NCBI RefSeq assembly: GCF_900099975.1
Contig: NZ_FNEI01000012.1
Span: 62,001-126,000 of the forward strand
Length of the DNA stretch: 64,000 nucleotides
Origin: Arthrobacter cupressi
GTDB lineage: Bacteria; Actinomycetota; Actinomycetes; Actinomycetales; Micrococcaceae
Reading direction: 5' to 3'
The notes below the pieces were generated by a model, which worked only from the letters and a program-made list of their open reading frames with translations, was not told where the DNA came from and made no database searches. The position numbers were made by a program, and so were the translations under genes. This document shows positions 56,977 through 64,000 of this stretch, piece by piece. How positions within the stretch are numbered: position 1 is the stretch's first letter; each line of letters starts with the position of its first letter.

Positions 56977-57186
56977 ATGGAACGCGAAGAGATCCTGGAC
57001 CACGACACCACACTTGAGCACGCACTCGACGTTGCCCGGGCGAACCAGAAGGAAGCCAAGAGGCTGCTCGACGGCGCCCGTGCCGCGCATGCGGCCGGGG
57101 ACGTCACCGCTGAGCGTGTCTCCCAACTCGAAGCCCTGTTGGCAATTGCCGACGAAGACCTCAAACGGGTCGTCCGGGAGCAGTAG
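56977..57186 (+). CDS. Small helical protein of unknown function
   Basis: A 69-residue acidic, almost wholly helical protein (MEREEILDHDTTLEHALDVA...EDLKRVVREQ). I do not recognise it. It has no membrane segment. It begins 16 bases after a strong hairpin and has only a weak ribosome binding site, but codon composition is like that of its neighbours. It could be a real small gene or a spurious frame. Confidence 0.5.
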   Translation: MEREEILDHDTTLEHALDVARANQKEAKRLLDGARAAHAAGDVTAERVSQLEALLAIADEDLKRVVREQ

Positions 57187-57312
57187 CTTCCAATCCGCCG
57201 GTGCCCTCTGCGGCTCCGGTGTGTTCTCCTCCACAGTGTGAATGGCGCAAATAATGTCTGCCGCCTGACCTAGGCTCAAAGGGATTGAAACCGCTGTGAA
57301 AGGACTTTCCCC

Positions 57313-58107
57313 TTGACTACCACCTGGACCGCCTTCCGGCGCGCCCGACGCCGTTCCCGCCAAGCCTGGGCAGTACTGGCATTCATCTTGGCGGCGGCCA
57401 TCGGCGGTGTCGCGTGGTTCTTCACCAACGGCCAGTTCGCGGTGGCAGAGGGTCCTGCGAGCGGACCCGCAGCGGCCCCCGTGGTGGATTACAGCTGGAT
57501 GAAACCGGTCCGGTCCGTGGCGGCTGTTCCTCTTGGGACTGCGGCCGACGCCCTTGAGGCCCTTCCGGTCAAAGGGCGGGCCGGCAAGAACGATTACGAC
57601 CGCGCGGAATTCGGCCAGGCCTGGCTGGACGCTGACCACAACGGCTGCGATACCCGCAATGACATTCTCCGGCGCGACCTCAGCTCCGTGCAGTTCACCC
57701 AAGGCTCCAAATGCAAAGTCGCCGGTGGCGGCCTCGCCGAGCCCTATGTCGGCAAGGCGGTCGAATTCCGGCGTGGCGCCGAAAGCAGCAAGGCAGTCCA
57801 GATCGACCATGTGGTGGCCTTGGCAGACGCCTGGCAAAAGGGTGCCCAACAGCTCACCCCGAAACAGCGCAGCACCTTCGCCAACGACCCCCTCAACCTG
57901 ATTGCCGTCGACGGCCCGGCCAACGTGAAGAAGGGCGCTGGTGACGCCGCCACGTGGCTGCCCGCGAACAAGAACTTCCGCTGTCATTACGTCGCCAGGC
58001 AGATCTCGGTGAAAGCCGCCTACCGGCTCTGGGTCACCGCCGCCGAAAAGGACGCCATGAAGCGCGTGCTCGCCGGCTGCCCGGGCCAGCAGACCATCCG
58101 GCCCTGA
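57313..58107 (+). CDS. Secreted HNH-family endonuclease
   Basis: A 264-residue protein with a basic N-terminus and hydrophobic segment (about 19-38) acting as signal or anchor. The C-terminal nuclease has KNDYDRAEFGQAWLDADHNGCDTRND near 95 and the HNH-type motif QIDHVVALADAWQKGA near 160, then NDPLNLIAVDGPANVKKG with Asn residues, and paired Cys. This is the DUF1524/HNH group common in actinobacteria, probably degrading external DNA. Start is TTG at 57313 with AAAGGA upstream. Confidence 0.86.
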   Translation: MTTTWTAFRRARRRSRQAWAVLAFILAAAIGGVAWFFTNGQFAVAEGPASGPAAAPVVDYSWMKPVRSVAAVPLGTAADALEALPVKGRAGKNDYDRAEFGQAWLDADHNGCDTRNDILRRDLSSVQFTQGSKCKVAGGGLAEPYVGKAVEFRRGAESSKAVQIDHVVALADAWQKGAQQLTPKQRSTFANDPLNLIAVDGPANVKKGAGDAATWLPANKNFRCHYVARQISVKAAYRLWVTAAEKDAMKRVLAGCPGQQTIRP

Positions 58108-58114
58108 CGGCAGT

Positions 58115-58147
58115 CCATCCGGCTCCGCCCTGCGCGGGGCCGGATGG
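58115..58147. terminator. Hairpin between convergent genes
   Basis: CCATCCGGCTCCGC and GCGGGGCCGGATGG pair with one mismatch-type T-G around a short loop, eight bases after the nuclease stop. Confidence 0.6.
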
Positions 58148-58156
58148 GGCGGGCGG

Positions 58157-58993
58157 CTAAGGCGCCGCCGGCAGCTCCAGATAACCGTGACCGAGCTGCC
58201 AGCTGCCGCCGTCGTCGATCCGTTCGAGGACCGCACGCTGCAGCGAAGTGTCCCTGGGCAATTGCGCAAGGTTCTCCATGTCCCTGGTGCGGAACGTGAA
58301 GTAGACGCCATCGCTGGCCGCTTCCGAGCACCGGTCCACGGTGAAGCGGCGGGCGAAGGAGGCAATGTTGCTCTCCGGGAGCCGCTCTGCCAGGTAGGGG
58401 TCCAGCATCCAGGAATCGCAGGTGGCCAGCCGCACGGGCTTGTCCGGGAAATGGCGGTCCAGGAAAGCCCGGGCCATAAGCAGGCTCTCGTCGACGACGG
58501 CAGGGGAGAGGCCGCCGTCTTCGGGAATGTGGATGCCAACGATCCATTCGCCTTCCGGCGCGGGTGACATGCCGCCGGTGCTGCGCACCAGGTGGTACTG
58601 GAGGCGGCCAAGCCGGAACATGTTCCCGGCCAGGTGCAGCGTGAGCCAGGCCCACGTGTCCAGGCCGAAGCGGCCGTGGACGCGGCGGTTGATGCGCAGG
58701 TTCAGGCCGATATCGGCAAGGGTCGCGGCCGTGATTTCGGCCGGGATGCCTGCTGAGCCGTGGTGCGCCGCGGTTACTGGCGCGAAACGCAGCAGGGCTT
58801 CGATCCAGTCGCTCTCGCCGCAGCCCTCTGCGGTGCCCGAGCCGGCAGGGAACGTGCCGAGCCGCCCTTCCAGGGCTGCCAAGGCGGCAAGGACCGCCGG
58901 GCTTGGCGGCGTGGCGAGGAGAGCAGCGCATTCCCGCGCGTCGTCGTCCCGGATGTCCAGGAGCTCAAACAGTGCTGTGGTGTCCACGGCCAC
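58157..58993 (-). CDS. Acyltransferase-like protein with GNAT-like C-terminal domain
   Basis: A 278-residue soluble protein resembling the paired N-terminal/C-terminal GNAT-like acyltransferase family of actinobacteria: helical N-half, then EWIVGIHIPEDGGLSPAVVDESLLMA near 152, TCDSWMLDPYLAERLPESNIASFARRF near 194. The substrate is unknown. It starts at GTG 58993 (a second GTG is six bases later). It is upstream of def on the same strand reading order reversed: def starts further right, so cotranscription from def is possible. Confidence 0.68.
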   Translation of the reverse strand: MAVDTTALFELLDIRDDDARECAALLATPPSPAVLAALAALEGRLGTFPAGSGTAEGCGESDWIEALLRFAPVTAAHHGSAGIPAEITAATLADIGLNLRINRRVHGRFGLDTWAWLTLHLAGNMFRLGRLQYHLVRSTGGMSPAPEGEWIVGIHIPEDGGLSPAVVDESLLMARAFLDRHFPDKPVRLATCDSWMLDPYLAERLPESNIASFARRFTVDRCSEAASDGVYFTFRTRDMENLAQLPRDTSLQRAVLERIDDGGSWQLGHGYLELPAAP

Positions 58994-59041
58994 GTCCGAT
59001 CGCTTGGTGTGGGGGGCTCAGGGGCGGTGCGTTGCGGCCGG

Positions 59042-59614
59042 TCAGTGACCGAACGGGTCCGGGTCGACGCCGGGCATCCAAGTCAATCCCGGCACTCCCC
59101 AGCCATGCTTCTTTGCCTGTTTCATGGCCTTCTTGGAATAGCGGTCCACGAGCCGGTTGACGTAGAGCTTCCCGTCCAGGTGGTCGAACTCGTGCTGCAT
59201 GACCCTGGCGAACCAGCCGGTGGCCACGAAGTCAACGGGCCTGCCGTCGCCGTCGAAGCCCTGCACCCGGGCCCACTCGGCGCGCTGGAGCGGGTAGCTC
59301 TCGCCGGGGAAGGACAGGCACCCCTCGATATGCTCCTCCGGATCCGGCAAGGCGCCGGACACCTTGGAGAGGGTCAGGACCGGGTTGACCACCACGCCTT
59401 CATCCGGCGCATCGTCGTCATTGGCGTACTTGAAGATGAAGATCCGCTTGCCGACGCCTACCTGGGGTGCGGCAAGGCCCACGCCGTTCGCCGCTTCATT
59501 GGTTTCGATCATGTCCGCGATCAGGGTACGCAGTTCGTCGTCGAAGACCTCGACTTCACTGGCCCGGCGGTGCAGTACGGGCTCGCCCCAGATGGTGATG
59601 GGCAGGACGGTCAT
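59042..59614 (-). CDS. def: Peptide deformylase
   Basis: A 190-residue iron enzyme that removes the formyl group of nascent proteins. The three motifs are intact: GVGLAAPQVGVG near 44, EGCLSFPGE near 97 and QHEFDHLDGKLY near 139. ATG at 59614 with AAGGAA upstream; the frame continues upstream into the tRNA terminator and tRNA region, which is not coding. C-terminal tail WMPGVDPDPFGH is typical of Arthrobacter-like copies. Confidence 0.95.
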   Translation of the reverse strand: MTVLPITIWGEPVLHRRASEVEVFDDELRTLIADMIETNEAANGVGLAAPQVGVGKRIFIFKYANDDDAPDEGVVVNPVLTLSKVSGALPDPEEHIEGCLSFPGESYPLQRAEWARVQGFDGDGRPVDFVATGWFARVMQHEFDHLDGKLYVNRLVDRYSKKAMKQAKKHGWGVPGLTWMPGVDPDPFGH

Positions 59615-59654
59615 GACGGCTGGTTCCTTGCTGCGTGACGGTAGCGGGGAAAAG

Positions 59655-59687
59655 CAAAGGCCGCACTGGAAACCAGTGCGGCCTTTG
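59655..59687 (-). terminator. Terminator of tRNA-His
   Basis: CAAAGGCCGCACTGG, AAA loop, CCAGTGCGGCCTTTG is a perfect 15-bp stem. Read on the minus strand it is followed by CTTTTCCCC, consistent with termination after the tRNA. Confidence 0.85.
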
Positions 59688-59718
59688 GCTGACCGGTACC
59701 AACTACCAGCCTTATGCG

Positions 59719-59791
59719 GGTGAGCGACGGGGGTTGAACCCGCGACCTCCTGGACCACAACCAGGCGCTCTGCCAACTGAGCTACGCCCAC
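59719..59791 (-). tRNA. tRNA-His (anticodon GTG)
   Basis: Cloverleaf on the minus strand: acceptor GTGGGCG with CGCTCAC, D arm AGCTCAGTTGGCAGAGC, anticodon stem CCTGG/CCAGG with loop TTGTGGT (anticodon GTG), T arm GCGGGTTCAACCCCCGT. Discriminator is C and the base before G1 is G, the pair G-1:C73 typical of tRNA-His. CCA is not encoded. Confidence 0.97.
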
Positions 59792-59845
59792 CATGTGCCC
59801 TGTGAGCAGCGGAATGACCCGCCGCCTGCGAAGGCAACGACAAAA

Positions 59846-59872
59846 ACTATACCTCGTGTTTGAGGGCCACAA
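59846..59872 (-). promoter_or_regulatory. Promoter of tRNA-His
   Basis: On the minus strand TTGTGG (59872-59867) and TATAGT (59851-59846) are separated by 15 bases, about 55 bases before the tRNA. The -10 is good; the spacing is short. Confidence 0.5.
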
Positions 59873-59920
59873 TGCCGTTTTTTGCCGTTTCGGAGAAAAT
59901 TCCCGGAAAGGTAACGCAGA

Positions 59921-60547
59921 TCACACCGAGGGGGCGTCGTCGACCGTTCCGGAAACGCGCTTGGAGACCTTCTGCGCCGTGGCGGTGTCGGGTCCGGGGG
60001 CGGGAACGAAGACAGCTTCGCGGTAGTAGCGCAGCTCATCGATGGAGTCCTTGATGTCGCCGAGCGCGCGGTGGCCGCCGTGCTTGGCCGGCGCCTGGAA
60101 GTAGGCACGCGGGAACCAGCGGCGTGAAAGCTCCTTGATGGTGCTGACGTCGATCACCCGGTAGTGGAGGTGCTCGATGACATTGGGCATGTCGCGGGCC
60201 AGGAAGGTGCGGTCCGTGCCGACCGAGTTTCCGCCCAGCGGTGCCTTCTTCGGATCCGGGACCCAGGCCTCGATGTATTCCAGGATGAGCGCTTCCGCCT
60301 CGGCCATCGTCTTGCCGTGGGGCAGCTCGTCGAGGAGCTTCGAACGGGTATGCATGTCCCGGACGAAGTCGTTCATCTGCTCAAGCGCGGCCTCGTCGGG
60401 TTTGATGACAACATCCACGCCTTCGCCCAGGATGTTCAGCTCCGAGTCGGTGACCAGCGCGGCCACCTCGATCAGCGCATCCTTTTCAAGATCCAGGCCG
60501 GTCATTTCGCAGTCGATCCAGACGATGCGTTCATTAGTAATAGGCAC
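59921..60547 (-). CDS. orn: Oligoribonuclease
   Basis: A 208-residue DEDDh 3'-5' exonuclease that degrades short RNA oligomers, including pGpG. Motif I is WIDCEMTGLDLEKD (Asp12, Glu14), GNSVGTDRTFLARDMP near 106 is Exo II and HRALGDIKDSIDELRYYR near 160 Exo III with the His. An acidic tail ends the protein. ATG at 60547. Confidence 0.96.
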   Translation of the reverse strand: MPITNERIVWIDCEMTGLDLEKDALIEVAALVTDSELNILGEGVDVVIKPDEAALEQMNDFVRDMHTRSKLLDELPHGKTMAEAEALILEYIEAWVPDPKKAPLGGNSVGTDRTFLARDMPNVIEHLHYRVIDVSTIKELSRRWFPRAYFQAPAKHGGHRALGDIKDSIDELRYYREAVFVPAPGPDTATAQKVSKRVSGTVDDAPSV

Positions 60548-60699
60548 CCGCCCAGCCTACAGTTCAGCCGCCCGCTGCCGCTCCGGTGATACCATTTCGA
60601 GCACGGCAGAGGCTGGTTTTCCGCCCTGCTTTTCCCTTGTACGGACGGCCCGCGGCCGCATCCGGAACCCGCTAGGCAAACGATTGGACATTTCTGACG

Positions 60700-62253
60700 A
60701 TGACGGCGCCTGTACCTGCTGCCAGCAAGGACGACGGGATGCCGTCGGACGCAGGAACACTGCCTGACGTGGACAATGCCCGCTCGCCGTTGATTGCCGG
60801 CTTTATCGGATCGGTGTTCCTGGTGATCGGGTCCCTTGGAGTGGGCTGGCTTGCCCCCGTGTCCGAACTCCGCCGCCTGCCCCTGTTCATCTGGATGCGC
60901 ACGGAGGCCGCAGGGGTTGCGCTCTCCATCGTGCTGCTGTCAGTGGGCGGCATGCTCCTCGTGCGGGCCTGGCTCCGGCTGGGCCAGCGCGTGCGGGTCT
61001 GGGGACCGGAGGCCCGCAAGGCCACGCTCCGGGCAATCCTGGCCTGGGGGCTTCCCATGATGTTCACCGTTCCGCTGTTCAGCCGCGACGTGTACGCCTA
61101 CATCGGCCAGGGCAGGCTGATGGTGGAAGGCATCAATCCCTACGAGAACGGCATCTCCGCCCTGCCCAACTATTTCCAGCTGGGCGCGGACAAGATGTGG
61201 ACCGAAGCCCCGGTCCCGTACGGCCAGCTGTTCCTATGGATCGAGCAGTTCGTAGTCTGGGCGACGAATGTCCAGCCTGAGGCGAGCATCATGCTCTTCC
61301 GGGGCGCGGCCGCCGTCGGGATCGTGCTGTGCGTCATCTACGTTCCCAAGCTCGCCGAACTCCACGGCGTCAATCCGCACCGCGCCCTGTGGCTCTCAGC
61401 CGCGAACCCGCTCTTCCTCACCAACTTCATCGCCAGCGTCCACAACGATGCGCTGATGATCGGCCTGGCCCTCGCCGGACTCTACTACTGCGCAACCCGC
61501 CGGGTGATCCTGGGCATCGTGCTGGTCACCTTGTCCATTTCGGTCAAGCCGATCACCGTGGTGTTCCTGCCGTTCATCGGCCTCCTCTGGGCGGGCAAGG
61601 GCGCCAGCTGGCCGCGCAAGTTCCTTTTCTGGGCACTCACGGCCGGCCTGTCGCTGGCGATCCTCTACGGGCTCGGCGCCGTCAACGGCTTCGGCTTTGG
61701 CTGGATCAAGGGACTGTCGGCACCGGGCAGCGTGTGGATCTGGTACGCCCCGGTGGGGCTGCTCGGCCTGATCGTCGCATCGATCGTGAATGTGTTCGGC
61801 CTTGACGGCTGGGGACTAGCGAAATGGGTGTACGACGCCGGCAAGGTCCTTGCCGTGGGAATCGTCGCCTGGCAGGTCTTCCGCGGCAGCCACGACCGCG
61901 TGATGCGCCGCCTGACCCTTGCGTTCGCCGCGATCGTCTTTCTGGCACCGATGATCCAGTCCTGGTACGTCGTGTGGCTGATTCCGCTGTTCGCCGTGAC
62001 GGGCATCCGGAACGACTGGCAGGTCAAGACCCTCTACTTCGTGGTCTCCTTCTTCATGGTCTACGCGATCTCCGACCAGCTGGAAGTCTTCCCGTACCTG
62101 CAGAGCGGGGACGTCGGCCTGGCCCTGGTGCTTGCCAGGAACGCGGCCGCCATCATCGCCCTCCTGTTCGCCCTTTACCTGATCTTCCTCGACCCGCGCA
62201 CCAAACACCTCTTCAGCCGCCGGGACCAGCCCCTCAGCAACAACATCATCTAG
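60700..62253 (+). CDS. MptB-like polyprenol-phosphate-mannose mannosyltransferase
   Basis: A 517-residue GT-C membrane protein with about 12-13 helices. LFSRDVYAYIGQGRLMVEGINPYENG near 128 has the acidic loop typical of the actinobacterial alpha-1,6-mannosyltransferase group (MptA/MptB). It probably extends lipomannan-like glycolipids, known in Micrococcaceae. ATG at 60700. The end overlaps the AlkD-like gene on the other strand by eight bases. The assignment is by family look, not by experiment. Confidence 0.8.
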   Translation: MTAPVPAASKDDGMPSDAGTLPDVDNARSPLIAGFIGSVFLVIGSLGVGWLAPVSELRRLPLFIWMRTEAAGVALSIVLLSVGGMLLVRAWLRLGQRVRVWGPEARKATLRAILAWGLPMMFTVPLFSRDVYAYIGQGRLMVEGINPYENGISALPNYFQLGADKMWTEAPVPYGQLFLWIEQFVVWATNVQPEASIMLFRGAAAVGIVLCVIYVPKLAELHGVNPHRALWLSAANPLFLTNFIASVHNDALMIGLALAGLYYCATRRVILGIVLVTLSISVKPITVVFLPFIGLLWAGKGASWPRKFLFWALTAGLSLAILYGLGAVNGFGFGWIKGLSAPGSVWIWYAPVGLLGLIVASIVNVFGLDGWGLAKWVYDAGKVLAVGIVAWQVFRGSHDRVMRRLTLAFAAIVFLAPMIQSWYVVWLIPLFAVTGIRNDWQVKTLYFVVSFFMVYAISDQLEVFPYLQSGDVGLALVLARNAAAIIALLFALYLIFLDPRTKHLFSRRDQPLSNNII

Positions 62254-62950
62254 TTTCGCCCTCGGCGGCCGCCGGCAGGCGCCGTACGGCTTCGCGGTAG
62301 GACAAGGGGCTCAGCTGTTCCCGGTGTTCGGCAACGAAGGCAGCCACCCAGCCCGGATCGCTCTTCCCGTACTCGCGCAGGGCCCATCCGATCGCCTTCC
62401 TGATGAAGAACTCACCGTCGGCGAGATTCGGCAGGATCACCGCGGCCAGCAATGTCGTGCTGGTCCGGCCCTTGGCACCCAGCTGCGAGGTGATGGCCGC
62501 GCGCCGGACCCACATGTCGCCGTCGGCCGACCACCGCAGCAGCAGTTCCGGCATCAGGTCCGGATGCGCCAGAAGAAGCTCGCGGATCCGGGGCGAGACG
62601 CCGTCCACCAGGTCCCACCAGGCACCGGTGCGGATGAACTCCTCGTACACCGGTAGCATCTGCAGGTCGGCGGCGACCAGCCGTGCGGCGGTGAGATCGA
62701 TCGCCGCGTAGCGCTCTTCGCGGGCATTGGCCTCGCGCCACAGCGTCAGCACGGTGTCGCGGAGTTCGGAGGCCGACGTGAAGGGGGCCGCCTTGGCCGC
62801 GTCCTTCGCGATCCTTCGGACGTGGGGGACCGGTACGCCGAGTGATGGCATGTCCGACTTCATATATGCCTGTGCCGAGCGGGCGCGTTCGGGATCGGCC
62901 ACGGATCCGAGCGCGGCGCGGATGCCGTCGATGAGGTCCTGCTTGTGCAT
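62246..62950 (-). CDS. DNA alkylation repair protein, AlkD-like
   Basis: A 234-residue all-helical HEAT-repeat protein of the AlkD family, which excises alkylated bases without base flipping. MPSLGVPVPHVRRIAKD, IRTGAWWDLVDGVSPRI near 118 (Trp and Asp of the active cleft), DMWVRRAAITSQLGAK near 150 and FIRKAIGWALREYGKSDP near 188 are visible. The ATG at 62950 (MHKQDLIDGIRAAL) is chosen; the longer frame upstream is not family-like. Confidence 0.9.
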   Translation of the reverse strand: MHKQDLIDGIRAALGSVADPERARSAQAYMKSDMPSLGVPVPHVRRIAKDAAKAAPFTSASELRDTVLTLWREANAREERYAAIDLTAARLVAADLQMLPVYEEFIRTGAWWDLVDGVSPRIRELLLAHPDLMPELLLRWSADGDMWVRRAAITSQLGAKGRTSTTLLAAVILPNLADGEFFIRKAIGWALREYGKSDPGWVAAFVAEHREQLSPLSYREAVRRLPAAAEGETR

Positions 62951-62997
62951 GGCACTCCTGTAGGCGCGGGGCGTCACCCCTGCGGATGGGGCAGGTG

Positions 62998-63582
62998 TCA
63001 GCGCTGCAGCCGCATCACGGCCCTGCCGGGGGCGGAGGTGGGAACAGCGCTGAATCCTGCCCGGGTGAACAGGGACACCGTCCCGTGGTACAGGTCCGCG
63101 GCGCCGGCCTTCGGCCGCAGGGCAGGATCCACCGGGTAGCCTTCGATGATCCGGGCGCCGTGCGTGAAGGCGTGTTCGACGGCGGCAGCGAGCAGTTCGC
63201 CCGCGATACCCCCGCGCCGGTGCCCGTGAGCGACGACGAAGCAGCTCACCGACCAGACACCGTCGCCGTCGGCGGCGGCCGCGCCCGCGGAGCGCAGGAT
63301 CTGTGACCGTTCGATCCGCGGATAGCAGTGCCGCGGTTCGACGGCGCACCAGCCAACGGGCACGCTGTCCTTGACCGCGATCACGCCGGGTTCGGGTCCG
63401 GCGTCGAACGCCGCTTTCAACTGTTCACGGCGGCCCGAAACGGGCGTTGCCTCCCAGGCCTTGCCTGTGACTGAAAACCAGCGGCACCAGCACCGGCTCG
63501 GTTCGCCCCCGCCGCTGAAGAGGCCTTCCACTTCGGCCCATCGTGCGGGCCGGGTCAGGATCTTTGCGGAGTTCTGCTCCAT
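62998..63582 (-). CDS. GNAT family N-acetyltransferase
   Basis: A 194-residue GNAT. The acetyl-CoA loop is VVAHGHRRGGIAGELLAAAV near 122, with SCFVVAHG as the preceding strand. A Cys/Trp-rich segment (SRCWCRWFSVTG near 30) marks a subgroup of uncharacterised actinobacterial GNATs. The ATG at 63582 is chosen as the first that matches the family. It follows the AlkD-like gene in reverse order with 47 bases between. Substrate unknown. Confidence 0.84.
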   Translation of the reverse strand: MEQNSAKILTRPARWAEVEGLFSGGGEPSRCWCRWFSVTGKAWEATPVSGRREQLKAAFDAGPEPGVIAVKDSVPVGWCAVEPRHCYPRIERSQILRSAGAAAADGDGVWSVSCFVVAHGHRRGGIAGELLAAAVEHAFTHGARIIEGYPVDPALRPKAGAADLYHGTVSLFTRAGFSAVPTSAPGRAVMRLQR

Positions 63583-63744
63583 GGCAGGGAGTCTAGCCCG
63601 GGGTTCCGGATGGCGGCAGCCCCTTGACTTTGCCTTCGCCGGCGCCGGATGCTCGACCATCGCCATTTCGGATTGCACCGTTCAGGCGACCGTCCGGCGG
63701 CAGGAGATCCCGCCGGGTCACCGACAGCATTGGAGCCACCCACC

Positions 63745-64000
63745 ATGCACGCAGCAGCTCCGGCCGGGCAGGGCCCTGTATTCGTCTATGCCACCTACAT
63801 CAGGACAACCCCGGAGCAGTTGTGGCAAGCCTTGACCGACCCCGCGTTCACTGAACGCTACTGGGGCGTCGCCCTCAGATCGGAGTGGCAGCAGGGTTCC
63901 ACCATCACCTGGGAGGTCGCGGGCGTGACGATTGCGGATCCCGAACAGGTGGTCCTGGCGGTGGAAGAGCGCCGCAGGCTCGAGTTCACGTGGCACACCA
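63745..64000 (+). CDS. SRPBCC (AHSA1-like) domain protein, truncated by the window end
   Basis: The frame is open from ATG 63745 to the right edge (85 codons). VFVYATYIRTTPEQLWQALT, DPAFTERYWGV and the strand pattern ending EERRRLEFTWHT are typical of AHSA1/SRPBCC proteins, which bind hydrophobic ligands. TTGGAG lies before the ATG. In actinobacteria such genes often sit with an ArsR regulator, not visible here. Confidence 0.85.
   Translation, partial: MHAAAPAGQGPVFVYATYIRTTPEQLWQALTDPAFTERYWGVALRSEWQQGSTITWEVAGVTIADPEQVVLAVEERRRLEFTWHT

Overview
The window is a contiguous, gene-dense piece of a high-GC actinobacterial chromosome, most likely Arthrobacter/Pseudarthrobacter or a close Micrococcaceae relative. 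The basis is gene content and order read by eye: smc-ftsY, ffh, rpsP-khpA-rimM-trmD-rplS-lepB-rnhB-DUF2469-yraN, fasR-fabD-fabH-acpP-fabF next to aceE, actinobacterial DUF3145 and DUF3052 genes, an MptB-like mannosyltransferase and a type A RNase P RNA. Frequent GTG/TTG starts and strong G/C third positions fit. No species was identified by database search.

Layout. 0-18 kb: smc and ftsY, a secreted GH79-like glycosidase and an MFS exporter on the reverse strand, amtB-glnK behind a candidate GlnR-type box, a stand-alone glucose-6-phosphate dehydrogenase, ffh, an alpha/beta hydrolase, thiC under a TPP riboswitch, an amidohydrolase and a two-module VOC dioxygenase-like gene behind a MarR-like palindrome. 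18-29 kb: a long forward housekeeping run for translation, tRNA modification, protein export, RNase HII, DNA uptake/processing (comM-like, dprA) and a tyrosine recombinase. 29-37.5 kb: the reverse-strand fatty-acid block fasR-fabDHPF and aceE; two near-identical 17-bp inverted repeats in front of fabD and fasR look like the FasR operator. 37.8-40 kb: DUF3052, a peroxiredoxin, a sirtuin and tRNA-Val.

40-49 kb is the accessory-looking part: an IclR regulator, an MHS-family acid/H+ symporter, a D-2-hydroxyacid dehydrogenase, a divergent operon of beta-hydroxyacid dehydrogenase, gluconate-5-dehydrogenase-like SDR and L-idonate-5-dehydrogenase-like enzyme, a GntR/FadR-type regulator and 6-phosphogluconate dehydrogenase. 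Together they suggest uptake of a sugar acid (idonate, ketogluconate or gluconate type) and its entry into the pentose phosphate pathway; the gluconokinase step is missing here. TGTTCA/TGAACA palindromes lie in the relevant promoters.

49-64 kb: an SDR, cysK-cysE, msrA, a Nif3-like protein with a coiled-coil partner, yaaA, RNase P RNA, a long-form GAPDH, a secreted HNH nuclease, an acyltransferase-like protein, peptide deformylase, tRNA-His, oligoribonuclease, an MptB-like mannosyltransferase, an AlkD-like protein, a GNAT and a truncated SRPBCC gene at the right edge.

I found no CRISPR array, insertion sequence, prophage or clear defence island. The points most worth following are regulatory (FasR, GlnR-like and IclR sites, the TPP switch) and the loss of expected zinc ligands in three proteins (sirtuin, C4-type zinc-ribbon protein, idonate dehydrogenase).
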